Source: Actinoplanes sp. NBC_00393 (GTDB taxonomy: Bacteria; Actinomycetota; Actinomycetes; Mycobacteriales; Micromonosporaceae). From it: a stretch of DNA of 64,000 nt. A program made the position numbers and the translations under genes. Shown here in pieces: positions 33,345 to 41,659 of this stretch; the stretch's first letter is position 1, and every line of letters begins with the position of its first letter. The notes beneath the pieces were generated by a model, which saw only the letters and a program-made list of their open reading frames with translations, had not been told where the DNA came from and ran no database searches. The DNA lies in NCBI RefSeq assembly GCF_036053395.1, contig NZ_CP107942.1, positions 11,026,001 through 11,090,000 of the forward strand, in the 5' to 3' direction.

Positions 33345-35177
33345 GTGCTGTCCGGTCCGCTCTCCGCTGCCTGGCCACCACTCACGCCGGAGCTGCTGCG
33401 CCCGCCGGAGGACTGCCTGCCGGTTCCACCGGCCCGGGACCGCGGCGTCTGGGCCGCCGTGCAGCTGCCCGGGCTGCGGGAGCGGGCGGCAGCCGACCGG
33501 CGCGCGCCCTGGCCGGTCCCGCTCGCCAGCGGCTACGCCCGCTACTTCCGCGACGGCGACCGGGATGCGTACGAGCAGGTGGTCTTCGCCCGCCAGCAGC
33601 GGCTCAGCCGCGCGGCGGTCCTGGCTGCCGTCACCCTCGGTGAGGACTGGATCGACGACGTGGCCGACGGCGTGACCCTGCTCTGCGAGCAGAGCACCTG
33701 GTGCTGGCCGGCGCACGACGACACGTACCGGCGGCACGGCTCGGTCCTGCCCACCATCACCGACCCCTACCTCGACCTGGGCGCCGGCGAGGTCGCCGCG
33801 CAACTGGCCTGGATCGACCACCTGCTCGGCGAGCAGCTCGCCACGCGGGTGCCCGGCCTGCGCGAGCGGATCCGCTACGAGGTGGATCGCCGCGTGCTGA
33901 CGCCGTTCGTCACGCGGCGTGACTGGCATTGGCTCGGCCTCGACGGCGACGTGCACAACTGGAGCCCGTGGATCCAGGGCAACGTCCTGGTCGCGGCGCT
34001 GCGGCTGGAAACCGATGCGGCGCGGCGCACGGCGCTGATCGACCTGACGGTCGCAGGGCTGGATCGGTACGCGGACGCGCTGCCCGCCGACGGCGCGATC
34101 GATGAGGGCTACGGCTACTGGTGGAACGGCGCCTGCCGGCTGCTCGAGGCGGCGGACGTTCTGGCGTACGCAACCAGGGGTGTGATGGGTGACCTGCCTG
34201 CCGGGCCGCTGTGGCAGACGGTGTCCTTCCCGCACCGGATGCACCTCGGCGGGCCCTGGCACCTGAACCACGCGGACAGCTCGGCCCGCCCCTCGCCGGA
34301 CCTGCCGTGGGCCGCCCTGCACCGCGCCGCCCGGCGCGTCGGCGACCGGGACGCCGAGGCGTACGCGGCCGCGCACCACCGCCCACCTCACGAGAACGAA
34401 GGCCTCGGCCGGCTGCTGCGGGCGCTGACCGACCCGGCGTGGCTGGCCGCGGAACCGGGCCCGGCCCCGCTGCCGCGAGAGGTGTGGCTCTCATCGACAC
34501 AGGTGCTGGTGGCCCGTCCCGAAGCGGGCAGCGCGGCCGGACTGACCCTCGCCGTCAAGGGCGGGCACAACGGGGAGCACCACAACCACGACGACGTGGG
34601 CAGCGTGGTGGTCGCGGTCGACGGGGCGCCGGTGCTGGTCGACGCGGGGCGGCCGACCTACACCGCGCAGACGTTCGGGCCGGACCGCTACCGGATCTGG
34701 ACGATGCGCAGCGACTGGCACAACGTGCCGACGATCCGGGGCACCCTGCAGGGGCACGGCCGGGAGTACGCGGCGCGGTCCGTGCGAGCCGGCGACGACG
34801 GGATGGTGCTGGACCTGGCCGGGGCGTACCCGCGTACCGATGTGCGCTCCTGGCTGCGCACCACCCGGCTGGACCGGGCCACCGGCCGGGTGACCGTGCG
34901 CGACGCCTGGCTGCTGGACCCGGCCGACGACCCCGAACCGACCGTGCTGCACCTGCTGCTCGCCGGGCCGGTCACGCTCGGCGCGGGCCGGGCGGACGTC
35001 GCCGGCGTTCTGCGCCTCACCTGGAACCCGCCGGTTCCCGCCGGGCTGGTGATCCGCGAGCTCGGCGACCCGCTGCTGCGCGAGGTCTGGGGCCCCCGGC
35101 TGACCAGGCTGGACATCGACGTCACGGCGCTCGGCCCGATCGGTAGTCTCGAACTGACGTGTGAGGAGCACCGGTGA
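33345..35177 (+). CDS. Heparinase II/III-like polysaccharide lyase
   Basis: 610 residues from GTG after a GGGAGG site. The N-terminal (alpha/alpha) toroid (about 1-370) contains LGLDGDVHNWSPWIQGNVLVAALRLE, GYGYWWNGACRLLEAADVLAYATRG and HLNHADSSARP. The beta-sandwich C-terminal part holds the heparinase II/III signature KGGHNGEHHNHDDVGSVVVAVDGAPVLVDAGRPTY (about 405-440) with the conserved His and Asn residues. The fold cleaves uronate-containing polysaccharides by beta-elimination. It lacks a signal peptide, so it acts on imported oligomers. It is divergent from the GH88/KduI operon and co-translated with the regulator. Confidence 0.9.
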   Translation: MLSGPLSAAWPPLTPELLRPPEDCLPVPPARDRGVWAAVQLPGLRERAAADRRAPWPVPLASGYARYFRDGDRDAYEQVVFARQQRLSRAAVLAAVTLGEDWIDDVADGVTLLCEQSTWCWPAHDDTYRRHGSVLPTITDPYLDLGAGEVAAQLAWIDHLLGEQLATRVPGLRERIRYEVDRRVLTPFVTRRDWHWLGLDGDVHNWSPWIQGNVLVAALRLETDAARRTALIDLTVAGLDRYADALPADGAIDEGYGYWWNGACRLLEAADVLAYATRGVMGDLPAGPLWQTVSFPHRMHLGGPWHLNHADSSARPSPDLPWAALHRAARRVGDRDAEAYAAAHHRPPHENEGLGRLLRALTDPAWLAAEPGPAPLPREVWLSSTQVLVARPEAGSAAGLTLAVKGGHNGEHHNHDDVGSVVVAVDGAPVLVDAGRPTYTAQTFGPDRYRIWTMRSDWHNVPTIRGTLQGHGREYAARSVRAGDDGMVLDLAGAYPRTDVRSWLRTTRLDRATGRVTVRDAWLLDPADDPEPTVLHLLLAGPVTLGAGRADVAGVLRLTWNPPVPAGLVIRELGDPLLREVWGPRLTRLDIDVTALGPIGSLELTCEEHR

Positions 35178-36259
35178 GCACTTCGGAACAACGCGGGCCC
35201 CTGCAGGCCGCCCGCCAGGCCCGGCTGCTCGAGGTGCTGCAGCGCGACGGGGTGCTCCGGGTCTCCGACCTGACCGAGACGCTCGGCTCGTCGGCCGTCA
35301 CCATCCGCCGCGACATCGCCCAGCTCGCCGCCGAAGGCCTGGTCCGCCGCGTGCACGGTGGGGTCACCCTGCCCAGCACCGACGACGTCCCGGAGCCCTC
35401 GCCCGGCCGGTCGCTGGGCATGCTGGTGCCGTCGCTCGACTACTACTGGCCGCACGTGGCACAGGGGGCCGAGGAGGCCGCCCGGGAACTGGACATGCGG
35501 GTGGTTCTGCGGGGTTCGTCGTACGAGACCGAGAACGACCGCCCGCAACTGGCCCGGCTGCTGGACCAGCAGGGGGTGGACGCCCTGGTGGTGGCCCCCC
35601 GGATGGACGCCCCGACAGCGCAGGCCACGATCGACTGGCTGGCCGGCACCGGCATCCCGGTCGTCCTGCTGGAACGCACCGCCGCCGCCGGCCCGCACCA
35701 CGCCGCCATGGAATCGGTCGTCACCGACCACGCGCTGGGCGCCGCGATGGCCGTGCGCCACCTGGCCTCACTCGGCCACCGCCGGGTCGGCCTGGTGCTG
35801 GCCGAGAACAGCCCGACCGGACCCCACGTACGCCGAGGCTGGCAGGAAGCGGTCACCGACTGCGGCCTCTCCGCCACGACGGTCGACGCCCGCGTCCCCG
35901 ACGCCCGGCTGCCGTCGTGCCAGGCCGCCCTCGACGCCGTCCTCGACCAGGCCCTGGCCGGCGGGACGACCGCCCTGCTGGTGCATGCCGACGCCGAGGC
36001 CATCGCCCTGGTCCAGCGCTGCGAGGAACGCCACCTGACCGTCCCCGGCGACCTGTCCGTCGTCGCCTACGACGACGAGGTCGCCGGCATGTCCAGCCCA
36101 CCCCTCACCGCCGTACGCCCCCCGCGCCGCTCCATCGGCCGCGCCGCAGTCCGCCTCGTCGCCGACCGCCTCGCCGACCCCGGCCGCCCCGCCCACCGCA
36201 TCGTCATAAGCCCAGCCCTGCGCATCCGCGGCTCTTCCGCCCCACCCTCCACCCCGTAG
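35174..36259 (+). CDS. DeoR-type HTH fused to LacI-type sugar-binding domain (transcription regulator)
   Basis: 361 residues, GTG start overlapping the lyase stop (GTGA). Residues about 10-68 form a DeoR winged helix: QARLLEVLQRDGVLRVSDLTETLGSSAVTIRRDIAQLAAEGLVRRVHGGV. Residues about 80-355 are a periplasmic-binding-protein-like effector domain as in LacI regulators: GMLVPSLDYYWPHVAQGAEEAARELDM, VDALVVAPRMD, VTDHALGAAMAVRHLASLGHRRVGLV, LVHADAEAIALV, DLSVVAYDDEVAGMSSPPLTAVRPPRRSIGRAAVRLV. DeoR proteins normally carry a different sensor, so this is a family chimera. It probably controls both divergent units of this locus in response to a sugar. Confidence 0.92.
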   Translation: MSTSEQRGPLQAARQARLLEVLQRDGVLRVSDLTETLGSSAVTIRRDIAQLAAEGLVRRVHGGVTLPSTDDVPEPSPGRSLGMLVPSLDYYWPHVAQGAEEAARELDMRVVLRGSSYETENDRPQLARLLDQQGVDALVVAPRMDAPTAQATIDWLAGTGIPVVLLERTAAAGPHHAAMESVVTDHALGAAMAVRHLASLGHRRVGLVLAENSPTGPHVRRGWQEAVTDCGLSATTVDARVPDARLPSCQAALDAVLDQALAGGTTALLVHADAEAIALVQRCEERHLTVPGDLSVVAYDDEVAGMSSPPLTAVRPPRRSIGRAAVRLVADRLADPGRPAHRIVISPALRIRGSSAPPSTP

Positions 36260-36385
36260 CCCTCACCCGACCGAGCCACCGCCCGCACCACAACCTCTCC
36301 CCAAACCTGCCCCGCGCCGGCCCCTGCCCAGCCGCCGCCCTCCGCCGCCCGCGTCCTCCTCCCTCCGCCGCCCGCGCCCGCCGCC

Positions 36386-36481
36386 CTCCGCCGTCCGCGT
36401 CCGCGTCCGCCGTCCGCGCCCGCCGTCCGCCGTCCGCGCCCGCCGTCCGCGCCCGCCGTCCGCCGTCCGCCGTCCGCCCCA
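36386..36481. repeat. Low-complexity GCCGTCCGC tract
   Basis: Irregular head-to-tail copies of CCGTCCGC and CCGCGCC units in pyrimidine/GC-rich DNA. Looks like slippage-prone simple sequence. No coding or structural role is evident. Confidence 0.75.
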
Positions 36482-36577
36482 AGGCTCCAACGCCACCGAT
36501 GTCGATCTTGGGCCAGCAATGACCTCGCATATCTACACGCGTGGCAGATCTCCGAAGATCGACGGAAGCAAGACGAC

Positions 36578-36703
36578 GTGGGTCTGGCTGGCCGTGAGGG
36601 CTGTTTGGAGCCGGTTGAGACAGCACTGAGCGCCAGCCAGGTGGGTCTGGCTGGTCGTCAGGGCTGTCCCAACGCGCTGGAAACAGCCCTTGGAGCCAGC
36701 CAG
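36578..36703 (+). repeat. Second tandem repeat family, two 63-bp units
   Basis: Units start at 36578 and 36641 (period 63). Each begins GTGGGTCTGGCTGG and ends near CAGC..TGAGCGCCAGCCAG. CCAGCCAG before and CTGGCTGG after GTGGGT form a perfect 8-bp hairpin. The same layout occurs at 46189-46334 with a 62-bp period, where the hairpin is GCGTCAGCCGG/CCGGCTGACGC. Confidence 0.8.
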
Positions 36704-36719
36704 CCAAGATCGACGCCCG

Positions 36720-37134
36720 TCGGCAGCGCTCGTATCCCGGAGCACGGCAGCATTACCTGCCTGCGCGGCGGCTGGCTCGAGCGAGCCGTCGGTGGCGCAT
36801 GTTTCGGGGCGGTTGTTGCGTGTCTGGGTGGCGGCTGGCTCGAGCGAGCCGTCGCTGGCGCATGCTCCAGGGCGGTTTTGCATGTCTGGGTGGCGGCTGG
36901 CTCGAGCGAGCCGTCGGTGGCGCATGTTTCGGGGCGGTTGTTGCGTGTCTGGGCGGCGGCTGGCTCGAGCGAGCCGTCGGTGGCGCATGTTTCAGGGCGG
37001 TTGTTGCGTGTCTGGGCGGCGGCTGGCTCGAGCGAGCCGTCGGTGGCGCACGTTTCGGGGTGGTTGTTGCATGTCTGAGCGACGGCTGGGTCCGGTGAGC
37101 GTCGGTGGCGCACGTTTCAGGGTGGCTGTGGGTG
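36720..37134 (+). repeat. 63-bp tandem repeat array C (about seven units)
   Basis: Clear units start at 36783, 36846, 36908, 36971 and 37034 (one unit is 62 bp), with degenerate ones at each end (36720 and about 37096). Unit: GAGCCGTCGGTGGCGCATG, then TTTCGGGGCGGTTGTTGCG, then TGTCTGGGTGGCGGCTGGC. The hairpin is GGCGGCT, 10-nt loop, AGCCGTC (G-U pair). In the last unit the 5' arm is GACGGCT, which changes that G-U pair to A-U. Confidence 0.9.
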
Positions 37135-37363
37135 GAGGGTGGGCGGTGCTGGCGGGTGGGAGTGAGTCGGTGGCGCTGGTCGGGGTGGCTGCGGGTGGAG
37201 GGTGGGCGGCGCTGGAGGGCAGGAGTGAAGCGTCGGCTGGCCTGGGTGACCAGGAGGGTGAGCCCGGCGGTCGCGGTGGGGCCCGGTGTAACGCCTGGCT
37301 CGCGGGGACTCCGGGGACGGGGTCGGCTCCGGTAGGGCGATGCGGACCCGTACCGGTGAGGGT

Positions 37364-38386
37364 CTAAGGCCGGCGGCGCGGCGGGCCGGTCGAGCCGCGG
37401 ATGACCAGGCGGGTTCCGACGGTGATGCCGGCGGTGATGTCCGAACCGCTGAGCAGGGACAGGACCATGCGGCCGGCCAGGGCGCCCTGTTCGCGGACGG
37501 GCTGGGCGACCGTGGTGAGGTCGGTGAGTTCGGCGAGGGGGTGGTCGTCGATGCCGGCGACCGAGACGTCGCGGGGGACGCTGAGGCCGGCCCGGCGCAG
37601 GGTGCGGATGGCGCCGAGGGCCACCTCGTCGGAGTGGGCGTAGACGGCGGTCGGGGGCTCGCGCAGGCCGAGGAGCTGGGCCATCGCGTCGGCGCCGGCG
37701 GCGCCGCCCCAGGGGACCTCGACGATCAGGCGGGGGTCGACCGGGATGCCGGCGTCGGTCAGGGCGTCGTGGTACGCGCGGGTGCGGCCGTGGATGGCCG
37801 GCCAGCCGGGCTCGGAGGGGTCCTCGGTGGCGATCATGCCGATCCGGCGGTGGCCCAGGAAGATCAGGTGGTCGACGGCGCGGCGGCCGGCGGCGTGGTC
37901 GTCGACGGAGACTGACGGGTAGCTCTCCACCTGGCCGCCGGCGGCGACGATGTGGACGCCCATCAGGCCGAGGCGTTCGCGTTCCGGTTCGGCGACCGGC
38001 ATGCCGAGCACCACGACCGCGTCGACCTTGCGGCGGGCCGGGAGTCGCTGGAAGAACGCGCGCCGGTCGTCGGCGTCGCCGACGTGGTAGAGCAGGACGT
38101 CCAGGTCGGCCTCGCGCAGCACCGCCTCCAGGCCTTCGAGCAGGGAGGCGAAGAACCAGCGGGAGATGTGCGGGACGACGACGGCGACCCGTCCGGTGGT
38201 GCCGCCGGCCAGCCGGGAGGCCTCCGGCGAGATCACATAGGACAGGTGCTCGGCGGCGGCCAGCACGCGGGCGCGCGTCGCCGGGGCCACGTGCGGGTGA
38301 TCGCTGAGAGCGCGTGACGCCGTCGCCATCGACACCCCTGCGCGCCGGGCGACGTCGGCCATGTTGACCTTCGCGGACGTCGGCAC
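37364..38386 (-). CDS. LacI-family transcription regulator
   Basis: 340 residues from the GTG at 38386; an ATG at 38362 (MADVARRAGVS) has a better-spaced AAGG and may be the real start. The N-terminal HTH is NMADVARRAGVSMATASRALSDHPHVAPATRARVLAAAEHLSYVISPEASRLA, with the hinge helix at the end. The effector domain shows VAVVVPHISRWFFASLLEGLEAVLREADLDVLLY, VSVDDHAAGRRAVDHLIFLGHRRIGMI, AVYAHSDEVALGAIRTLRRAGLSVPRDVSVAGIDDHPLAELTDLTTVAQPVREQG. It is divergent from the alpha-glucoside importer operon. A perfect LacI-type operator sits 16 bp upstream of it, so it probably represses both itself and the operon. Confidence 0.95.
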   Translation of the reverse strand: MPTSAKVNMADVARRAGVSMATASRALSDHPHVAPATRARVLAAAEHLSYVISPEASRLAGGTTGRVAVVVPHISRWFFASLLEGLEAVLREADLDVLLYHVGDADDRRAFFQRLPARRKVDAVVVLGMPVAEPERERLGLMGVHIVAAGGQVESYPSVSVDDHAAGRRAVDHLIFLGHRRIGMIATEDPSEPGWPAIHGRTRAYHDALTDAGIPVDPRLIVEVPWGGAAGADAMAQLLGLREPPTAVYAHSDEVALGAIRTLRRAGLSVPRDVSVAGIDDHPLAELTDLTTVAQPVREQGALAGRMVLSLLSGSDITAGITVGTRLVIRGSTGPPRRRP

Positions 38387-38401
38387 CTCCCGAGGGTAGC
38401 A

Positions 38402-38421
38402 ATCTGGAAGCGCTTCCAGAT
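38402..38421. promoter_or_regulatory. LacI-type operator (perfect palindrome)
   Basis: ATCTGGAAGCGCTTCCAGAT is a perfect 20-bp palindrome with the central CG of LacI-family operators (core TGGAAGCGCTTCCA). It lies just upstream of the lacI-type gene, suggesting autoregulation. Confidence 0.85.
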
Positions 38422-38469
38422 CGAGATTCGCAACTCGAGAACGCTGTTTTCCAGACTACGCGGATCGCC

Positions 38470-38520
38470 TTGACATGAGATCTAGATCACATGAGTGTGA
38501 ATTTGTTGTAAGCGATTTCA
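38470..38520 (+). promoter_or_regulatory. -35 box and two operator-like palindromes of the importer operon
   Basis: A perfect TTGACA -35 is at 38470-38475; no clear -10 is seen at 16-18 bp. Overlapping it, CATGAGATCTAGATCACATG (38474-38493) is a palindrome with one mismatched pair. TGTAAGCGATTTCA (38507-38520) shares TG.AAGCG.TT.CA with the 38402 operator and is likely the second site of the same LacI protein. Confidence 0.6.
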
Positions 38521-38553
38521 GTACGCCGCCTTCATCGACGAAGGGATGGCACC

Positions 38554-39852
38554 GTGCCCAGACGACGGATCCGCACCGCGGCTGTCACCTCACTTACCCT
38601 CTTTGCCGCGGCGCTCACCGGATGTGGTGGCGGCGACGGCGGTTCCACGACTCTGAGCTACTTCATCGCCGACGGTCCGCAGCAGGACGTCGCCGAGCGG
38701 TGCGCGGCCGAGTCCGGTGGGGCCTACGACTTCAACATCCAGCGGCTCCCGAACACCGCGGCCGGTGGCCGGGAGCAGTTGCTGCGCCGGCTCGCTGCCG
38801 AGGACCGCTCGCTGGACATCGTCAGCGTCGACCCGCCCTACATGGCGGAGTTCGCCAATGCTGGATTCCTGCGGCAGTTCACCGACGCCGAGCGGCAGGA
38901 ATTCTCCGAGGGGATCCTGAAGGGACCGCTCGAGCAGTCGCTGTTCCGCGACGCCATGTGGTCTGCGCCGCTGTACGGCAACACCCAACTGCTCTGGTAC
39001 CGGAAGTCGGTCCTGCAGAAGGCCGGCGTCGACCCGGCCGCCGGGCCGGTCACCTGGGACCAGCTGATCCAGGGCGCGACCAAGGCCGGGGTCACCCTGG
39101 CCGGCCAGGGCCGCCGCAACGAGAGCCTGATGGTCTGGGTGAACGCGCTGGTCGCCTCGGCCGGCGGGTCGATCCTGGCCGAGGGCTCACAGAACGTACC
39201 CGCTGATCAGGTCCAGGGAGAGCTGGACAGCGAGGCCGGTGCCGCCGCGGTGAAGATCATGCACGATCTGGCCGTCTCGCCGGCCGCGCCGGCCGGCTTC
39301 ACCACCGCCGGCGAGGAGGACTCGCGGGCCGCGTTCCAGGCCGGCAACGGCGGTTTCATGGTCAATTGGCCGTACGTGTGGGCGGCCTTCGACACCGCGA
39401 TCGAAGAGGGCTCGCTGCCACCGGACTTCAAGGACGATGTCGGCTGGGCGGCGTACCCGCGAGTCGAAGCGGGGACGCCGAGCGCCGCGCCGTCCGGCGG
39501 ACTGGGCCTGTCGATCAGCGCGTTCAGCGACAAGCAGGACCTTGCCGTCGAGGCCATCCGCTGCCTCAGGACTGCGCAGAGCCAGAAGGAATTCATGATC
39601 AGCGCGGGCAACCCGGCGGCGCTCGGCGAGGTCTTCAACGATCCGGAGATCCGCGAGATGTTCCCGATGGCCGACCAGATCCGCGACGGGATGAACGAGG
39701 CGACCCCGCGGCCGGTCAGCCCGTACTACGGCGACGTCACCGGTTCCATCCAGGCCGGCTTCCACCCGCCGGACGACCTGAACCCGCAGACCACTCCCCG
39801 AGAGGCGAACCAGCTGCTCGAGGACGTCCTGTCCAACCGGCGACTGATCTAG
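38554..39852 (+). CDS. LpqY/ThuE-type alpha-glucoside (trehalose/maltose) binding lipoprotein
   Basis: 432 residues from GTG with a GAAGGGA site. Lipoprotein signal with lipobox LTGC (Cys24). Landmarks strongly resemble mycobacterial LpqY: ERCAAESGGAYDFNIQRLPN, EDRSLDIVSVDPPYMAEFANAGFL, APLYGNTQLLWYRKSVLQKAGV, LMVWVNALVASAGGSILAEG, AAFQAGNGGFMVNWPYVWAAF, and RPVSPYYGDVTGSIQ. LpqY-type proteins bind trehalose; related ones bind maltose-like sugars. First gene of an operon with two permeases, ATPase and glucosidase. The GH13 enzyme downstream fits an alpha-glucoside. Confidence 0.9.
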   Translation: MPRRRIRTAAVTSLTLFAAALTGCGGGDGGSTTLSYFIADGPQQDVAERCAAESGGAYDFNIQRLPNTAAGGREQLLRRLAAEDRSLDIVSVDPPYMAEFANAGFLRQFTDAERQEFSEGILKGPLEQSLFRDAMWSAPLYGNTQLLWYRKSVLQKAGVDPAAGPVTWDQLIQGATKAGVTLAGQGRRNESLMVWVNALVASAGGSILAEGSQNVPADQVQGELDSEAGAAAVKIMHDLAVSPAAPAGFTTAGEEDSRAAFQAGNGGFMVNWPYVWAAFDTAIEEGSLPPDFKDDVGWAAYPRVEAGTPSAAPSGGLGLSISAFSDKQDLAVEAIRCLRTAQSQKEFMISAGNPAALGEVFNDPEIREMFPMADQIRDGMNEATPRPVSPYYGDVTGSIQAGFHPPDDLNPQTTPREANQLLEDVLSNRRLI

Positions 39853-39860
39853 GAGGGGCT

Positions 39861-40820
39861 GTGAGCATCACGACGTCCGCGGCCGCGGCCTCGCAAGACG
39901 CCCCGTCCGCCAAACCCGCCCGCCGTAAGGTCCGGCTCACCGACCGGTCCCGTCACGAACGCAACCTGGGCTGGCTGCTGGCCGGGCCCGCGTTCATCGT
40001 CATGGTGGCGGTGACCGGCTATCCGATCCTGAACGCGATCTGGCTGTCCCTGTTCGACTACCGGCTGACCGACCCGAGCGGCCGTGAGTTCATCGGCCTG
40101 AGCAACTACGGCATGATCTTGACCGACGGGCTGTTCTGGCAGCAGTTCGGCATCACCACGTTCATCACCGTCGTCACGGTCGCGGTGGAACTGGTGCTCG
40201 GGTTCGCGCTGGCCATGGTGATGCACCGGGCGCTGTACCTGCGTACCCCGCTGCGGACCGCCATCCTGGTGCCGTACGGGATCATCACCGTGGTCTCCGC
40301 GTACGCCTGGGCCTACGCCTTCAGCAATACGTACGGCTTCGTCAACCCGATGCTCGGGCTCGGTGAGTTCGACTGGTTCGGCGGCACGTGGTCGGCCCTG
40401 TTCGCGGTCTGCGTCGCGGAGATCTGGAAGACCACGCCGTTCATGTCGCTGCTGCTGCTCGCCGGTCTGGCGCAGATCCCCGACGACTACCTGGAAGCGG
40501 CGAAGGTCGACGGCGCCAAGGCGTGGCAGCGCGTCAAGCGGGTCATCCTGCCGAACATGAAGGCCGCCATCATGGTGGCGCTGCTGTTCCGCACGCTGGA
40601 CGCGTTCCGGATCTTCGACAGCATCTTCATCATGACCGCCGGTGCGCAGAACACCGAGACGCTGTCCTTCCTGGCCTATCGGCAGACGATCAGCCGGGTC
40701 ATGATCGGCCTCGGCTCGGCGGTCAGTGTCATCCTCGCGATCCTCGTCGTCCTCATCGCGTTCCTGTTCCTCAAGGTGTTCAAGACCGACCTGTCGCAGA
40801 CGAGGGGGGATCGCAAGTGA
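39861..40820 (+). CDS. Sugar ABC transporter permease (SugA/MalF type)
   Basis: 319 residues from GTG with a strong AGGAGGGG site. Six transmembrane helices begin at about 38-62 (LGWLLAGPAFIVMVAVTGYPILNAIWLSLF). The EAA loop is YLEAAKVDGAKAWQRVKRVILPNMKAAI. Follows the LpqY-like gene by 8 bp; its stop overlaps the next permease's GTG. Confidence 0.93.
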   Translation: MSITTSAAAASQDAPSAKPARRKVRLTDRSRHERNLGWLLAGPAFIVMVAVTGYPILNAIWLSLFDYRLTDPSGREFIGLSNYGMILTDGLFWQQFGITTFITVVTVAVELVLGFALAMVMHRALYLRTPLRTAILVPYGIITVVSAYAWAYAFSNTYGFVNPMLGLGEFDWFGGTWSALFAVCVAEIWKTTPFMSLLLLAGLAQIPDDYLEAAKVDGAKAWQRVKRVILPNMKAAIMVALLFRTLDAFRIFDSIFIMTAGAQNTETLSFLAYRQTISRVMIGLGSAVSVILAILVVLIAFLFLKVFKTDLSQTRGDRK

Positions 40821-41647
40821 AGGCCAGCCGTCAGGTCCAGATCGCTTGGGTGGTCGGGGCGCTGCTCGTCATCGCGTACGCGATCATCCCGGTCTTCTGG
40901 ATCGTCTCGCTCTCCTTCAAGGAGGGTGACGACATCACCAACAACTCGTTCCTGCCGACCGTGTGGAGCTGGGAGAACTACCGTACGGTGTTCGCCTCCG
41001 ACCTGTTCACCACGGCGCTGCGCAACTCGGTCGGGATGGCGCTGATCGCCACCACGATCTCGGTGATCCTGGCGACGCTCGCCGCGTACGCCATCTCCCG
41101 CCTGGAGTTCCCGGGCAAGCGCGCGGTCCTCGGGGTGGCCCTGGCGATCACCGTCTTCCCGGTGATCGCGATCGCCACGCCGCTGTTCAACCTGTGGCGC
41201 ACCATCGGCCTCTACGACACGTGGCTCGGCCTGATCATCCCGTACCTCTCCTATTCGCTGCCGCTCGCGGTCTACGTGCTAGCCGCGTTCTTCCGGGAGA
41301 TCCCCTGGGAGATGGAGCAGGCCGCGCAGGTCGACGGCGCCACCGCCTGGCAGGCGTTCCGCCGGGTGATCGTCCCGCTGGCCGCGCCCGGTGTCTTCAC
41401 CGCGGCGATCCTGACCTTCTTCGCGGTGTGGAACGACTTCATCTTCGGCATCACCCTGACCTCCAGCGAGGCGGCCCGGCCGGTGCCCGCGGCGCTGGCG
41501 TTCTTCCAGGGCGCCTCGCAGTTCTCTCAGCCGACCGCGCCGATCGCGGCCGCCGCAGTGGTGGTCACCATCCCGGTCGTCATCCTCGTCCTGCTCTTCC
41601 AACGCAAGATCGTGGCCGGCCTGACGTCCGGCGCCGTCAAGGGCTGA
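40817..41647 (+). CDS. Sugar ABC transporter permease (SugB/MalG type)
   Basis: 276 residues, GTG overlapping the upstream stop. Six transmembrane helices (first about 10-30: WVVGALLVIAYAIIPVFWIVSLSF). The EAA loop is EMEQAAQVDGATAWQAFRRVIVPLAAPGV. The C-terminal QRKIVAGLTSGAVKG is the usual MalG-type ending. Confidence 0.93.
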   Translation: MKASRQVQIAWVVGALLVIAYAIIPVFWIVSLSFKEGDDITNNSFLPTVWSWENYRTVFASDLFTTALRNSVGMALIATTISVILATLAAYAISRLEFPGKRAVLGVALAITVFPVIAIATPLFNLWRTIGLYDTWLGLIIPYLSYSLPLAVYVLAAFFREIPWEMEQAAQVDGATAWQAFRRVIVPLAAPGVFTAAILTFFAVWNDFIFGITLTSSEAARPVPAALAFFQGASQFSQPTAPIAAAAVVVTIPVVILVLLFQRKIVAGLTSGAVKG

Positions 41648-41659
41648 AAGGGACCCGCT

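Larger units (their letters stand above)
36260..37363. other. Gene-free, repeat-filled region between convergent genes
   Basis: About 1.1 kb with no credible gene. It holds in order a CCG/GTCCGC low-complexity tract, two 63-bp units of the second repeat family, array C of the first family, and G-rich diverged sequence to the LacI-type gene. A GAGGGTGAGCCCGGCGGTCGC string near 37253 recurs near 46338, linking the two repeat regions. No T-run terminator was found for either flanking gene. Confidence 0.6.

Noticed and set aside
36720..37134. CRISPR array
   Set aside because: The units are contiguous with no unique spacers, the repeat is 63 bp, and no cas genes are near.
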